NCBI RefSeq assembly: GCF_900102225.1
Contig: NZ_FNBF01000007.1
Location: 1-64,000 of the forward strand
Source: Eubacterium pyruvativorans
GTDB taxonomy: Bacteria; Bacillota; Clostridia; Peptostreptococcales; Anaerovoracaceae
Direction of reading: 5' to 3'
DNA: 64,000 bases
Shown: positions 25,225-34,679 of the stretch, in pieces
Position numbering within the stretch: position 1 is the first letter of the stretch
Layout of the letters: the number at the start of each line of letters is the position of its first letter
Program-made: the position numbers and the translations under genes
The notes under the pieces: generated by a model
What the model was told of the DNA's origin: nothing
The model's input: the letters and a program-made list of their open reading frames with translations, nothing else
Databases searched by the model: none

Positions 25225-26592
25225 TTATGCCCGGGATTTCAGTTCCGCCGTGATTTCCTCCAGTTTCCGGTCGGTGAGGATGAATTTCCTCCGGAAAACG
25301 ATGAACGCCAGGAACAGGCCGGCGATCGGAAGCAGGGTCATGGTCATGCGGAGACCGTTGAGGGATGCGGCGCTGAGGGTACCGGAGGCGGCTGCGGTAT
25401 CCCGGCTGATCCGGAAGATCTGCAGGCAGACTGCGGCCAGCATGGCGGAAATGCCGGAGGCCAGTTTCACCACGAAGGTCTGCATGGAGAAGATGACCGA
25501 TTCATCCCGCCGGCCGTTTCTGAGTTCCCCGTAATCCACGGTATTGGCCAGAAACACCGTGGTCAGGACGGTGAGCATGCCGAAGGCCAGGAAGATGAGA
25601 AATGCCGGGGCCAGCAGGGGATAGAGCTGGTTGACGCCGGACATCATCATGATCAGCAGAATACCGTATCCGGCCATGGCCAGCGTGAGGCTGGTGTAGA
25701 ACACCCGTATGGTGTTCATGAACCGGCGGAACAACGGGAAGAATATCATCATGGAGAGGATCTGAACGCCCCCGCCGAAGGTGTTGAAGAGGGTGTAACT
25801 GTCGCTCCATTTCGCACCGCCCATATCGTACTTGAAGAAGTAGATCAGCAGGTTGGAAGTGACATACAGGGAGCAGTTGACCAGTACGATCACCAGCACC
25901 ACAGTCATGGCCTGATCGTTCTGGATCAGTGCCCGGAACATCTGTCTGACGGAAGGGGATTCCACATCCACGGTGGATTTTTCTCTGATTTTCAGACATG
26001 TAACGGTGGTGAACAGGATGAACAGCACGGCGATGATCAGTGCGAAGAGGCGGAATCCGCTGCGCTCGTCGCCCCGGCCCAGGGCGATCACGCACTTGAT
26101 GGTAATGATGGTGATGAGCGCATCCCCCAGTCCGGCGCAGGAGCGGGCCAGGGTGGACAGGTTTTCCCGCTCCTTTCCGCTTTCGGTGAAAGCCGGAATC
26201 ATGGACCAGAACGGAATGTCCATCATCGTGTAGGTCATGCCCCAGAGGATGTAGAATACGGCGGCGTAGGCAACCAGGCCCCGGCCGTCCAGCGCCGGGG
26301 GAGCGGAAAACATCAGAAACAGCACCAGGGCGTTGGTGAGTGTGCCGATCATGAGCCACGGACGGAACCGTCCCCAGCGGGTGCGGGTCTTTGCCACGAT
26401 GACGCCCATGACCGGATCATTGAAGGCGTCGAAAATCCGGGCGGCCATCAGAATGATGCCCATTGTGATGGCGGAAACGCCGAGAATATCCTGGTAATAG
26501 TAAAGCACATAGTTGGAAGAAAGCATGTATACCATATCTTTTCCTACGGCACCCAGTCCGTAGGAGGCTTTTTCGCTGGTGGTCAGTCTCAT
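25225..26592 (-). CDS. GPH-family glycoside/cation symporter
   Basis: This 455-residue membrane protein has twelve predicted helices and the hallmarks of the glycoside-pentoside-hexuronide:cation symporters (MelB type). Examples are the N-terminal SYGLGAVGKDMVY and the charged FDAFNDPVMGVI followed by KTRTRWGRFRPW, where the Asp residues bind the coupling cation and sugar. It probably imports alpha- or beta-galactosides with Na+ or H+. It lies 23 bases before the alpha-galactosidase gene and 107 bases after the GH2 gene on the same strand. Confidence 0.9.
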   Translation of the reverse strand: MRLTTSEKASYGLGAVGKDMVYMLSSNYVLYYYQDILGVSAITMGIILMAARIFDAFNDPVMGVIVAKTRTRWGRFRPWLMIGTLTNALVLFLMFSAPPALDGRGLVAYAAVFYILWGMTYTMMDIPFWSMIPAFTESGKERENLSTLARSCAGLGDALITIITIKCVIALGRGDERSGFRLFALIIAVLFILFTTVTCLKIREKSTVDVESPSVRQMFRALIQNDQAMTVVLVIVLVNCSLYVTSNLLIYFFKYDMGGAKWSDSYTLFNTFGGGVQILSMMIFFPLFRRFMNTIRVFYTSLTLAMAGYGILLIMMMSGVNQLYPLLAPAFLIFLAFGMLTVLTTVFLANTVDYGELRNGRRDESVIFSMQTFVVKLASGISAMLAAVCLQIFRISRDTAAASGTLSAASLNGLRMTMTLLPIAGLFLAFIVFRRKFILTDRKLEEITAELKSRA

Positions 26593-26699
26593 TGGTCAGT
26601 CCTTTCGATGTAAATTGGCGGGCCGGACCGGGCATCCGTGGGAGCCTGCGGCCGGGGTTGTTGATATCTTTCTTTCCCTGGGGGAATGCTGCCCTTCGG

Positions 26700-29213
26700 T
26701 CAGACTTCCACCCGGAAGTCCACGTGCCAGGATCTGCCGGAAGGCATTTCGATGATGAGCCGGCCTTCTCCCGGGATTCCGGTGGTTTTCACATAGGTGC
26801 CGCCCATGCCTCCGGAGAGGCTGATGACCGACGGGCCGATCAGCTGAACCGGGCCTTCGGTCCGGAGAAGCAGCGGATCGTTGTAGTACGGCAGGGTGTT
26901 TCCGTTCTCGTCTGCAGCCCGGATCCGGATGCAGGCTGCATCGTAGGAACGGGTTTCCCGCAGCAGGGTCCGGTCTGTGTCAACCTGCAGATCCGCCCGG
27001 GTCATAGGCGCTTTCGTGACCGATTTCACCACCCGACCGTTCTTCACGGCGTCGAACCGGTAATTCTTCGAGGCGCTGCCCCAGTCGCCGATGTAGCGGT
27101 TGTACAGATCGACAGCGTCCTGGGGCTTCATGTGATACCGGAGGATCAGCTTCGCCAGGGATACGTAGATCCCTTTCGGCAGGCCGTAGAGGCCGGTCCG
27201 GGCCACCTGGTTCAGGACTTTTTTCAGTTCTTCGGTCTGGGCCTCCGGGAAGTTCTCGTCCTCCGCCATGGTGCTGCCGATGTAGTCATCGATGAGGATC
27301 GGACCGTGGTGCAGATGGGTGAAAGGGGAGTCATCTGTCCGGAATTCGCAGATCAGCCGGTTATTCCGGTACATGCGCACACTGTCCGCATTGGTGAAAA
27401 TGTACACGTCTCCCCGGCAGCTGCCCGGATGCTCGCCGATGTCCATGGATGAACTGATTTCCAGCACCGGAACCAGGTCCTGCTGGATCGCATACGGCCA
27501 GGCCCCCGCCTTCCGGTTCCGGAACATGTCGGTGACCCCGTGGTAGCAGATGCGGTCGCCGCTGCCGAAATCCCGGTGGGTGTTGTAATCTGTCATGGAC
27601 CAGCCGAAGCTGCCGCAGATATCATTCTGCTCCGCCACGTCATTCAGGACCCGGGCATGGCGCAGCGCATGCTCCAGCCGGTGTTCCTCATCATCGAAGG
27701 ACTTGGTGGGATACATATGCCCGTTGTATTCCGAAATCAGATACGGCCGTTTCATATCCGGCGTCACTCTGGATTTCTTCTCGCAGCCCTTCGTCCGGCC
27801 ATTGTGGGAAAAATCGTTATAGGTGAAGACGTCTTCCTGGAAACTTCCTTTCTTATAGCAGCGAACACCGCCGGTTTGGCGGGAAGGGTCCAGGCGATGG
27901 GCCATCCGGTTGGTCCGGGCATAGAATTCGTCGTCATCCAGGGATTCATTGATGCGCACGCCCCAAAGAATTATGGAAGGGTGGTTCCGGTACTGGAGGA
28001 TCATGTCCTTCAGGTTCCGGAGCGCCTGATTCTTCCACTCGTTGTCACCGATGTGCTGCCACCCCGGAATTTCGGTGAAGACCAGGAGTCCCAGTTCGTC
28101 ACAGCGGTCGATGAAAGCCTGAGACTGCGGATAGTGACTGGTGCGCACAGCATTCAGCCCCAGTTCGAACCGCAGAAGATCGGCATCCCGGCGCTGTACA
28201 TTGTCCGGCATGGCGTACCCTACATAGGGATAGGACTGGTGCCGGTTCAAACCCCGGATTTTCACTTTCCGGCCGTTGAGCCAGAATCCGTCCCGGCGGA
28301 ATCTGGCCTTCCGGAATCCGAACCGGGTGATGGCTTCGTCTATGATCTGATCCTCCACATCGATCAGCTGGGTTTTCATTTCGTAGAGTGCCGCCTGATC
28401 GATATCCCAGAGTTTCACGTCGCCGGTGAGGCAGGACAGTTCCAGGACAGAATCCGCAGCCGGTTCCTCCTTCAGCAGGCGGAATTCTCCGGGGTCTTCG
28501 GACTTCATCCCTTCCTCTGGATCCGGCAGTGTTCCGCTGTCCGGGGCTGCAGGGTCCGGTATCTGCCGGATGAACTGACGGATCTTCATGTTCGGACAGA
28601 GGTTTTCAATCTCGATGCGGCTGATGGTCTGGGACCGGGCGCACCGCAGTTCTTTCTTCGTCAGATCCGCTCCTCCCGCCGTCTTCTCGTACCGGCCCGC
28701 CAGCTTCACCGTCACGAAGATGTCCTGAAGGCAGGAGGGAGAGAGTACTTCCAGATACACATTCCGGTAGATTCCGCCGTATGTCATGTAGTCGATCACG
28801 AAGCCGAAGGGCGGAACATTGAGGGACTCCCGGGAGTCCAGCCGGACGGCGAGCACGTTGTCTTCTCCATACAGGAGAGCATCGGACAGGTCCACTGTGA
28901 AAGCGGTGTATCCGCAGTGGTGGCGGCCCACCATCCGGCCGTTCAGGTAGACTGTGCTGTCATGGGCGGCGCCTTCGAACGTGAGCCGGACCGTCTTCCG
29001 CCGCCATTCCTCCGGCGCCCGGAAATGACGCCGGTAGCCGCTTACCATCTGGTACGTTTCTTCGTCAAAATAGTGCAGCGGGGTTTCCCGGACCGTATGG
29101 GGAATCCGGACGTCCTGCATTCCTGCTTCGGAATATGCGGGGTCCGCCAGATCATCCGTCCAGTTCTCTGTGAATTTCCAGTGGTTGTTCAGATCAATCC
29201 GTTTCCTTGCCAT
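26700..29213 (-). CDS. GH2 family glycoside hydrolase, probable beta-galactosidase
   Basis: An 837-residue intracellular enzyme. An N-terminal jelly-roll sugar-binding domain (about 1-170), an Ig-like domain (to about 310) and the TIM barrel are seen, with the acid/base Glu in WGVRINES and the nucleophile Glu in ISEYNGHMYP. The C-terminal 240 residues are extra beta domains. A beta-galactosidase fits the locus; beta-glucuronidase is the main alternative in GH2, but the usual glucuronidase NxK signature was not seen. Its ATG comes one base after the TetR stop. Confidence 0.87.
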   Translation of the reverse strand: MARKRIDLNNHWKFTENWTDDLADPAYSEAGMQDVRIPHTVRETPLHYFDEETYQMVSGYRRHFRAPEEWRRKTVRLTFEGAAHDSTVYLNGRMVGRHHCGYTAFTVDLSDALLYGEDNVLAVRLDSRESLNVPPFGFVIDYMTYGGIYRNVYLEVLSPSCLQDIFVTVKLAGRYEKTAGGADLTKKELRCARSQTISRIEIENLCPNMKIRQFIRQIPDPAAPDSGTLPDPEEGMKSEDPGEFRLLKEEPAADSVLELSCLTGDVKLWDIDQAALYEMKTQLIDVEDQIIDEAITRFGFRKARFRRDGFWLNGRKVKIRGLNRHQSYPYVGYAMPDNVQRRDADLLRFELGLNAVRTSHYPQSQAFIDRCDELGLLVFTEIPGWQHIGDNEWKNQALRNLKDMILQYRNHPSIILWGVRINESLDDDEFYARTNRMAHRLDPSRQTGGVRCYKKGSFQEDVFTYNDFSHNGRTKGCEKKSRVTPDMKRPYLISEYNGHMYPTKSFDDEEHRLEHALRHARVLNDVAEQNDICGSFGWSMTDYNTHRDFGSGDRICYHGVTDMFRNRKAGAWPYAIQQDLVPVLEISSSMDIGEHPGSCRGDVYIFTNADSVRMYRNNRLICEFRTDDSPFTHLHHGPILIDDYIGSTMAEDENFPEAQTEELKKVLNQVARTGLYGLPKGIYVSLAKLILRYHMKPQDAVDLYNRYIGDWGSASKNYRFDAVKNGRVVKSVTKAPMTRADLQVDTDRTLLRETRSYDAACIRIRAADENGNTLPYYNDPLLLRTEGPVQLIGPSVISLSGGMGGTYVKTTGIPGEGRLIIEMPSGRSWHVDFRVEV

Positions 29214-29214
29214 G

Positions 29215-29781
29215 TCATTCCTCCGTCATCAATATCCCATCCATGAGAATGGAAACCACCTCCGCCAGTGCATCCTGGTAACGAATGCCGGCTTCGGACA
29301 GCAGATTCCGGCGAAAAAAGTGTTCCAGAGACGCCTCGTACATCGCCTTGATCACCGGAATACGCACCGGCCGGATCACCCCTTCCGCCATGCCCTGCTC
29401 CAGCAGCGCCAGGGTGTTCTCCCAGCCGGTTTCCAGACGCCGGGTCACTTCCCGGAACACGGCGGGATAACGTTCCTCCAGAACGTCCAGCCTGGTGAAA
29501 TCCAGGGACTGATAGCCCTCCGGCATCACGTTCAGAACTGCCCGGATCTTTTCGGCGGTGGTCAGGGTGTCATCCGCCATCACGGCGGTCTCTTCCGCCT
29601 TGATCCGGTCAAAAATCCGGCTGCAGGCGGCCAGCGTCAGTTCTTCCTTGCTGCGGAAGACGGTATAGATCGTTTTCTTACTGATCCCCAGGCGTTTCGA
29701 AAGATCGTCCATGGTGAACTGAATGCCCCGGTCCCGGAATAATTCGAGGCTGCCCTGCAGAATGGTTTCCCGGATTTCCAT
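29215..29781 (-). CDS. TetR family transcriptional regulator
   Basis: A 188-residue protein started at 29781, which has an AAGGAGG site; an upstream methionine at 29814 lacks one. The N-terminal helix-turn-helix reads FTMDDLSKRLGISKKTIYTVF. The ligand-binding C-terminus is unique, as usual. As the first gene of the operon for GH2, symporter and alpha-galactosidase, it is likely a local repressor relieved by a galactoside or its product, acting on the palindrome at 29836-29864. Confidence 0.9.
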   Translation of the reverse strand: MEIRETILQGSLELFRDRGIQFTMDDLSKRLGISKKTIYTVFRSKEELTLAACSRIFDRIKAEETAVMADDTLTTAEKIRAVLNVMPEGYQSLDFTRLDVLEERYPAVFREVTRRLETGWENTLALLEQGMAEGVIRPVRIPVIKAMYEASLEHFFRRNLLSEAGIRYQDALAEVVSILMDGILMTEE

Positions 29782-30115
29782 AATGTGTCCTCCTTCGTCA
29801 CAGCTGTGCAGCAAAAAGCGATGTCACAGGCGGCCGGAAACTGTATTCAGAATGTTTAGTTTCCCTTCGTTCATCTTAGCATAGAGAAATCCGGCCTGCA
29901 AGAAAATACCGGATTCCTGTACGGAATTCGGAGCACATCGGAAGCAGGCGGGAGGAGAAGAGGGCGGGGCCTCCGGCCGCCGCCGGGCTGACAGGAGGGA
30001 AAACCTATGGTAGAATGCAGTACAGGGTCCGGGCTCCGGAAGCGGGGACAGGATCGTGATGTGTACTGCGTGGATATGTCATAAGTGAACGTGTCAGGAC
30101 AGTTTGGAGATTGAT
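29782..30115. promoter_or_regulatory. Divergent promoters between tetR and the cyclodeaminase gene
   Basis: There is no gene in these 334 bases. On minus, TTGCAG (29901-29896) and TAAGAT (29878-29873), 17 bases apart, drive the galactoside operon. On plus, CTGACA (29988-29993) and TAGAAT (30011-30016), also 17 apart, drive the cyclodeaminase gene. Between the minus -10 box and tetR lies the operator-like palindrome listed separately. Confidence 0.7.
29836..29864. promoter_or_regulatory. Operator-like palindrome, candidate TetR site
   Basis: Outer arms GGAAACT and AGTTTCC with inner ATTC/GAAT form a 29-base imperfect palindrome. It begins a few bases downstream of the predicted start of the minus operon, the usual place for an autoregulating TetR repressor. 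Confidence 0.65.
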
Positions 30116-31144
30116 ATGGTATTAGTGAATGAAACCGGAATCCGCAGGGTATTTTCTATGCGGGATGCCATCGAGGCGGATTGCGAAGCGTATCGGATGT
30201 TTTCTTCGGACGAAATTACTGTGCCGCTGAGGACACAGATTGAGGCAGCCGGTGCCGGCGGTGTTTTTTGTTTCATGCCTGCCTATTCCGAAAGGCTGGG
30301 CATTGCTTCGGTGAAGACCGTGAATATCTTCCCGGGAAATGTGAAATTCGGCATCACCACCCTGCCGTCCATGGTGATGACCTTCGACGGTGAGACCGGT
30401 GTTCCGTCCGCGCTGCTGGACGGAGCCTGCATTACCAGTCTGCGCACCGGAGCGGCATCCGGAGCGGCGCTGGACCTGTTCGGCCGGAAAGAGGCGAAGG
30501 TGGGGGCCCTGTTCGGCACGGGAAGCCAGGCGAAGGACCAGCTCTGCGGAATGCTGGAGGTCCGGCGTCTGGATCGGGTCTATGTCTATTCCCGGAAGAA
30601 GGAGAGCCGGGAGAAGTTCGCAGAGGAAATGAAGGAAGAACTGGGCCGGGAACTGGCTACCTGCGGCACAGAACTGATCCCTGCGGAAACACCGGAAGAA
30701 GCCGTGAGAGATGCGGACCTGATTATTACGGTCACATCTTCCCATTCCCCGGTTTTTGACGGCAGTCTGGTGAAGCCGGGGGCGACGGTCAGCTGCATCG
30801 GCGCCTACCGGCCGGAAATGCGGGAGATCGACGATGCGCTGCTTCGCCGGGCATCGAAGATTTACTGTGATTCGGTGGATGCAGTGCTGGAAGAAGCCGG
30901 CGATCTGATCACCCCGCTTGCGGAGGGAACCATCCGGCGGGAAGATATCACCGGAGACATCGGTGACTGTCTGCTGGGAAAACTGCCGGGCCGGGAGACG
31001 GAGGAAGAGATCATCGTGTTCGATTCCGTCGGGATCGGCGCCCAGGACCTGGTGACGGCCTATCGGGTGCTGGAACGGGCGAAGAGCGCCGGTGTCGGCC
31101 AGGTCTGGTCTGCCAGGCAGGCGCCCGGCCGGGAAGAAAAATAG
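30116..31144 (+). CDS. Ornithine cyclodeaminase / mu-crystallin family protein
   Basis: This 342-residue NAD(P)-binding protein starts at the ATG at 30116, following GGAG. The dinucleotide motif GTGSQAKDQL is near residue 138, and the ornithine cyclodeaminase-type SCIGAYRPEMREID follows. Members include ornithine cyclodeaminase (ornithine to proline), alanine or lysine dehydrogenases and ketimine reductases, so the reaction is not fixed by family. It has its own promoter and is followed by a MATE pump gene 73 bases on, probably on one transcript. Confidence 0.85.
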   Translation: MVLVNETGIRRVFSMRDAIEADCEAYRMFSSDEITVPLRTQIEAAGAGGVFCFMPAYSERLGIASVKTVNIFPGNVKFGITTLPSMVMTFDGETGVPSALLDGACITSLRTGAASGAALDLFGRKEAKVGALFGTGSQAKDQLCGMLEVRRLDRVYVYSRKKESREKFAEEMKEELGRELATCGTELIPAETPEEAVRDADLIITVTSSHSPVFDGSLVKPGATVSCIGAYRPEMREIDDALLRRASKIYCDSVDAVLEEAGDLITPLAEGTIRREDITGDIGDCLLGKLPGRETEEEIIVFDSVGIGAQDLVTAYRVLERAKSAGVGQVWSARQAPGREEK

Positions 31145-31217
31145 AAAGAAAGGACGGGAAGAACTTTTGGAGAAAGCAGATCACAGGAACGGAGGAAAAC
31201 GAAGGCGGGAGATGGAC

Positions 31218-32540
31218 ATGATCCACGGTTCTCTGTGGGACAAGATTCTTCTGTTCGCCCTGCCGCTGGCATTGACCGGCATGCTGCAGCAGCTGTTCAA
31301 TGCGGCGGATATCGCAGTTCTGGGCCGGTTCGCCGGGAAACATGCCATGGCGGCGGCCGGGTCGAACAACGCCTTCATCGCCCTGGTTGTCAATCTTTTT
31401 GTCGGACTGTCTCTGGGGGCGAATGTGCTGATCTCCCGGTATACAGGACGGGGCGATCACGAAGGGGTGAGCCGGGCCGTCAGTACTGCCGTGACGGTGG
31501 CGCTGCTCAGCGGTCTTTGTGCCGCCGGCATCGGTCTTCTCGCCACCCGTCCGATTCTGGAACTGATGCAGGTTCCTCCCGCGCTGCGGGAAATGGCAGG
31601 GACCTATCTCCGGATCTATTTCCTGGGGATGCCCTTCATCATGCTGTATAATTTCGAGTCGGCCATCTTCCGGAGCCGGGGAGATACCCGGACGCCGCTG
31701 ATCGTCCTGGCATCTGCCGGCATGGTGAATGTGGGGCTGAATCTGTTTTTTGTGCTGCTCTGCGGCATGAATGTGGATGGAGTGGCCATCGCAACAGTAC
31801 TTTCCAATGTGCTGAGCTCCGGCATCATGTTTCTGATGCTTTCCCGGAGTCAGGGTCCGGTGCGGATCCGGATCCGGTCCCTGGGCATTCACGGCGGCCA
31901 GCTGAAACAGATGATGCGGATCGGTATTCCGGCAGGGGTGCAGGGGATGCTGTTTTCGGTGGCGAATATGGTCATCCAGTCGGGGGTGAACAGCCTGGGA
32001 CCGGATGTGGTGGCGGGTTCTTCCGCCGCATTCAATGTGGAAATCTTCGTCTATTTCGTGGTCAACGCCTTCGGGCAGGCAGCCACTACATTCATCGGGC
32101 AGAACCATGGCGCCGGTGACCTGAAGCGGTGCCGCCGGGTCACGGCGCTCTGTATGATCATGGCGGTGGGAATCGGTGAAATACTGGGTATTCTGGTGTA
32201 CGCCGGCGGCCCTCATCTGATCGGATTGTTTAACAGCGATCCGTCCGTGATCCGCTGGGGCATGATCCGCATGAGCTTTATTACCATCTGGGAAGGAGCC
32301 TATGCGCCTATCGAAGCGCTGTCCGGTGTCATGCGGGGATACGGATATTCCATGGTGCCGGCGCTGGTTTCGGTGCTGGGCATCTGTGTGCTGCGTGTTC
32401 TCTGGGTTCTCACGGTGTTCAGCCGGCACCGTACGATGAATGTGCTGATGACAGCTTTTCCGATCAGTTTCGTGGTGACCAGCGGTGTGCTGATCCTTCT
32501 GTATTTCGTACTTCGGCGCAGGATGCAGGAAACGGCATGA
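31218..32540 (+). CDS. MATE family efflux transporter (first of three)
   Basis: This 440-residue membrane protein has twelve helices in two MatE halves (about 10-170 and 235-400). The start is uncertain: ATG at 31218 has GGGAG six bases upstream, while 31212 and a TTG at 31167 are alternatives. MATE pumps export cationic or other drugs, or metabolites, using Na+ or H+. Placed after the cyclodeaminase-like gene, it may export a related compound, but this is position alone. Two other MATE genes lie at 59059 and 61943. Confidence 0.88.
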   Translation: MIHGSLWDKILLFALPLALTGMLQQLFNAADIAVLGRFAGKHAMAAAGSNNAFIALVVNLFVGLSLGANVLISRYTGRGDHEGVSRAVSTAVTVALLSGLCAAGIGLLATRPILELMQVPPALREMAGTYLRIYFLGMPFIMLYNFESAIFRSRGDTRTPLIVLASAGMVNVGLNLFFVLLCGMNVDGVAIATVLSNVLSSGIMFLMLSRSQGPVRIRIRSLGIHGGQLKQMMRIGIPAGVQGMLFSVANMVIQSGVNSLGPDVVAGSSAAFNVEIFVYFVVNAFGQAATTFIGQNHGAGDLKRCRRVTALCMIMAVGIGEILGILVYAGGPHLIGLFNSDPSVIRWGMIRMSFITIWEGAYAPIEALSGVMRGYGYSMVPALVSVLGICVLRVLWVLTVFSRHRTMNVLMTAFPISFVVTSGVLILLYFVLRRRMQETA

Positions 32541-32627
32541 CAGGTGTGCATCGGCGTAACAGAGGAATGACTTGAAATCTGCGGCCGGACGGGAAAAGAA
32601 TGAAAAAAGGAAAGGAAGACAGGGAAT

Positions 32628-33560
32628 ATGAAAGACTATATTGTGAGAGCAGTGACCGGGGATGCCAGCGTGCGGGCATTTGCCATCCGGTCTACGGATC
32701 TGGTGGAAGAGGCACGGCGGATTCATCAGACAACACCGGTGGTGACCGCTGCACTGGGCCGCTTTTTGTCCGCCGGTGCCATGATGGCCACCATGATGCA
32801 GGGAGAGCAGGATATTCTGACGCTGCAGATCAAGGCAGACGGCCCGATCCGGAACATGATCGTCACAGCGGACAGTCACGGAAATGTGAAAGGCTATGCC
32901 GCCAACCCGGATGTCATCATTCCGCTGAAGTCGGAGGAACACCACAAGCTGGATGTGGGCGGTGCCGTGGGAAAGGGCACGCTGTCGGTGATTATGGATC
33001 TGGGACTGAAGGAGCCGTACTCCGGACAGGTGGAACTGGCCACCGGGGAGATCGGAGATGATCTGGCCTATTACTTCACGGTTTCGGAGCAGACGCCTTC
33101 TGCGGTGGGCCTGGGAGTCATGGTGGACACGGACCGGAGTGTGAAGAACGCCGGCGGATTCATCGTTCAGCTCATGCCGAACACGCCGGAGGAGGTCATC
33201 GCCCGTCTGGAGCAGAATATCGCCGCCATGCCATCCGTTACGGAGCTGCTGGAAGACGGGAAGACACCGGAGGAGATTCTGGAAAGGGTTACGGAAGGCC
33301 TGGGTCTGGAGATTACGGATCGTTCCGACGTCCGGTTTCACTGTAATTGCTCGAAGGAGCGGGTATCCCGGGCTCTGGCGACAATCCGGGAGGAAGACCT
33401 GCAGGAGATGATTGATGACGGAGAAGAGACGGAAGTGAAGTGTTTCTTCTGTAATTCGGCCTATCACTTCAGTGTATCGGACCTGAAGGGAATTCTGGCG
33501 GGACGGAAGAAGGAGGCTCCGGCGGAAAATGAAGAGGATGCCCCGGAGGAGAAGCAGTAG
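32628..33560 (+). CDS. hslO: Redox-regulated chaperone Hsp33
   Basis: A 310-residue holdase. The N-terminal substrate-binding domain carries FLSAGAMMA; the C-terminal zinc switch has CNCSKERV and CFFCNSAYHF, the four cysteines that form disulfides under oxidative stress and activate the chaperone. The last 20 residues are an unusual Glu/Pro/Ala-rich tail. The next gene, a LysR regulator, starts three bases after its stop. Confidence 0.95.
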   Translation: MKDYIVRAVTGDASVRAFAIRSTDLVEEARRIHQTTPVVTAALGRFLSAGAMMATMMQGEQDILTLQIKADGPIRNMIVTADSHGNVKGYAANPDVIIPLKSEEHHKLDVGGAVGKGTLSVIMDLGLKEPYSGQVELATGEIGDDLAYYFTVSEQTPSAVGLGVMVDTDRSVKNAGGFIVQLMPNTPEEVIARLEQNIAAMPSVTELLEDGKTPEEILERVTEGLGLEITDRSDVRFHCNCSKERVSRALATIREEDLQEMIDDGEETEVKCFFCNSAYHFSVSDLKGILAGRKKEAPAENEEDAPEEKQ

Positions 33561-33563
33561 CGT

Positions 33564-34433
33564 ATGTATGAGATCATCGACGAGGTGGCCCGGCATGGCA
33601 GCTTCGTCCGGGCGGCCGAGGCGCTCCGGCTGACCCCCTCCGCCGTCAGTCATGCGGTTTCCGCTCTGGAAGAGGAACTGGGGTTCCGGCTGTTTAACCG
33701 GGGCCGGGGCGGTGTGACACTGACGGACGAGGGCGCCCGGATGCTGGAACATGTGCGGGCGATCCGGGACCGGGAACGGCTGATGCAGGAGGAGGCCCGG
33801 CAGATCCGGGGACTGGCCAGCGGCCGGGTGAATATCGGAACGTTCAGCAGTGTGCTGGTCAGCTGGCTGACGGATGCGCTCCATCGGTTCCGCAGCAGCT
33901 GCCCGGGGGTGGAAGTGAATATCTTTCAGGGAGACTATGAAGACGTGGAACGCTGGGTGAGGAACGGGGATGTGGAGATCGGATTCGACACGCTGCCCGC
34001 CGGAGAGGGGTTCCGGGTGGAACAGGTGGCCCGGGACCGGCTTCTGCTGGTGGCGCCGCCGGATTTTCGTCCGGCCGGAGGCCGGGCAGTCACGGCCGAG
34101 GAGATCCGTTCCGGAGCGGAGAGTGGTGCTCTTCCGCTGATTGTCCGCCGGGCGGGATATAACAAGGATGCGGAGGCCTTTCTGAAATCTCATCTGGCGG
34201 GGGTGCCGGTGCATTACCGGATCGATGATGACCGGTCGATTTTCGCACTGATCGAGGCGAATCTGGGGGCGGCGCTGCTGCCGGAACTGACCCTGTCCCA
34301 CATCGGCTTTCATGTGTCGGTCTGGCCCCTGGAGGAGGAAGTGTTCCGCACCATCGGGCTGATTGTGCGCCGGGACCGGGTGCTTTCTCCGGCGGCCGCC
34401 CGGTTCGTGGAAGAGGTGAAGCGGGGGATCTGA
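33564..34433 (+). CDS. LysR family regulator
   Basis: A 289-residue regulator with an N-terminal winged helix (SFVRAAEALRLTPSAVSHAVS) followed by the linker helix and a periplasmic-binding-like effector domain from about residue 85. The start uses a ribosome site inside the hslO end. It ends 246 bases before the glycyl radical enzyme gene in the same direction. LysR proteins often control the adjacent operon through T-N11-A dyads, and such a dyad occurs at 34503-34524, so it is the first candidate to regulate that enzyme. Its effector is unknown. Confidence 0.88.
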   Translation: MYEIIDEVARHGSFVRAAEALRLTPSAVSHAVSALEEELGFRLFNRGRGGVTLTDEGARMLEHVRAIRDRERLMQEEARQIRGLASGRVNIGTFSSVLVSWLTDALHRFRSSCPGVEVNIFQGDYEDVERWVRNGDVEIGFDTLPAGEGFRVEQVARDRLLLVAPPDFRPAGGRAVTAEEIRSGAESGALPLIVRRAGYNKDAEAFLKSHLAGVPVHYRIDDDRSIFALIEANLGAALLPELTLSHIGFHVSVWPLEEEVFRTIGLIVRRDRVLSPAAARFVEEVKRGI

Positions 34434-34679
34434 GGAGACATCCGGCATGGCCGGCGGCGGTTCTGATTCCCGGGCGGTATGCGTGTGTGCGTTACATGAA
34501 AAATATTCATGAAACATTGAATATCATGAACTTTACGCAATCCCATGATCGGTGTATGATCAGAATATACAGATAATATTCAGGCCGTTTTCATATCATA
34601 TGCAGGTTACATTCAAGATCATTCACCCGCCCCGGCCGGTCCGCCGGCGGGCTGTGAATCATACCCGGAGGAGGATGTC
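34434..34679 (+). promoter_or_regulatory. Regulatory region upstream of the glycyl radical enzyme
   Basis: An AT-rich 120-base core carries a dyad ATATTC (34503-34508), ten bases, GAATAT (34519-34524), and direct repeats of TGATC near 34546-34562. Closer to the gene a CCCGCC/GGCGGG hairpin lies at about 34627-34652, before the GGAGGAGG ribosome binding site. No promoter could be placed with confidence. Confidence 0.5.

Noticed and set aside
31011-34517. A very long open frame on minus across the MATE, hslO and LysR genes
   Set aside because: It is antisense to three well-recognised genes and its length follows from GC-rich codon bias; it has His/Arg/Pro-rich low-complexity content and no start signal.
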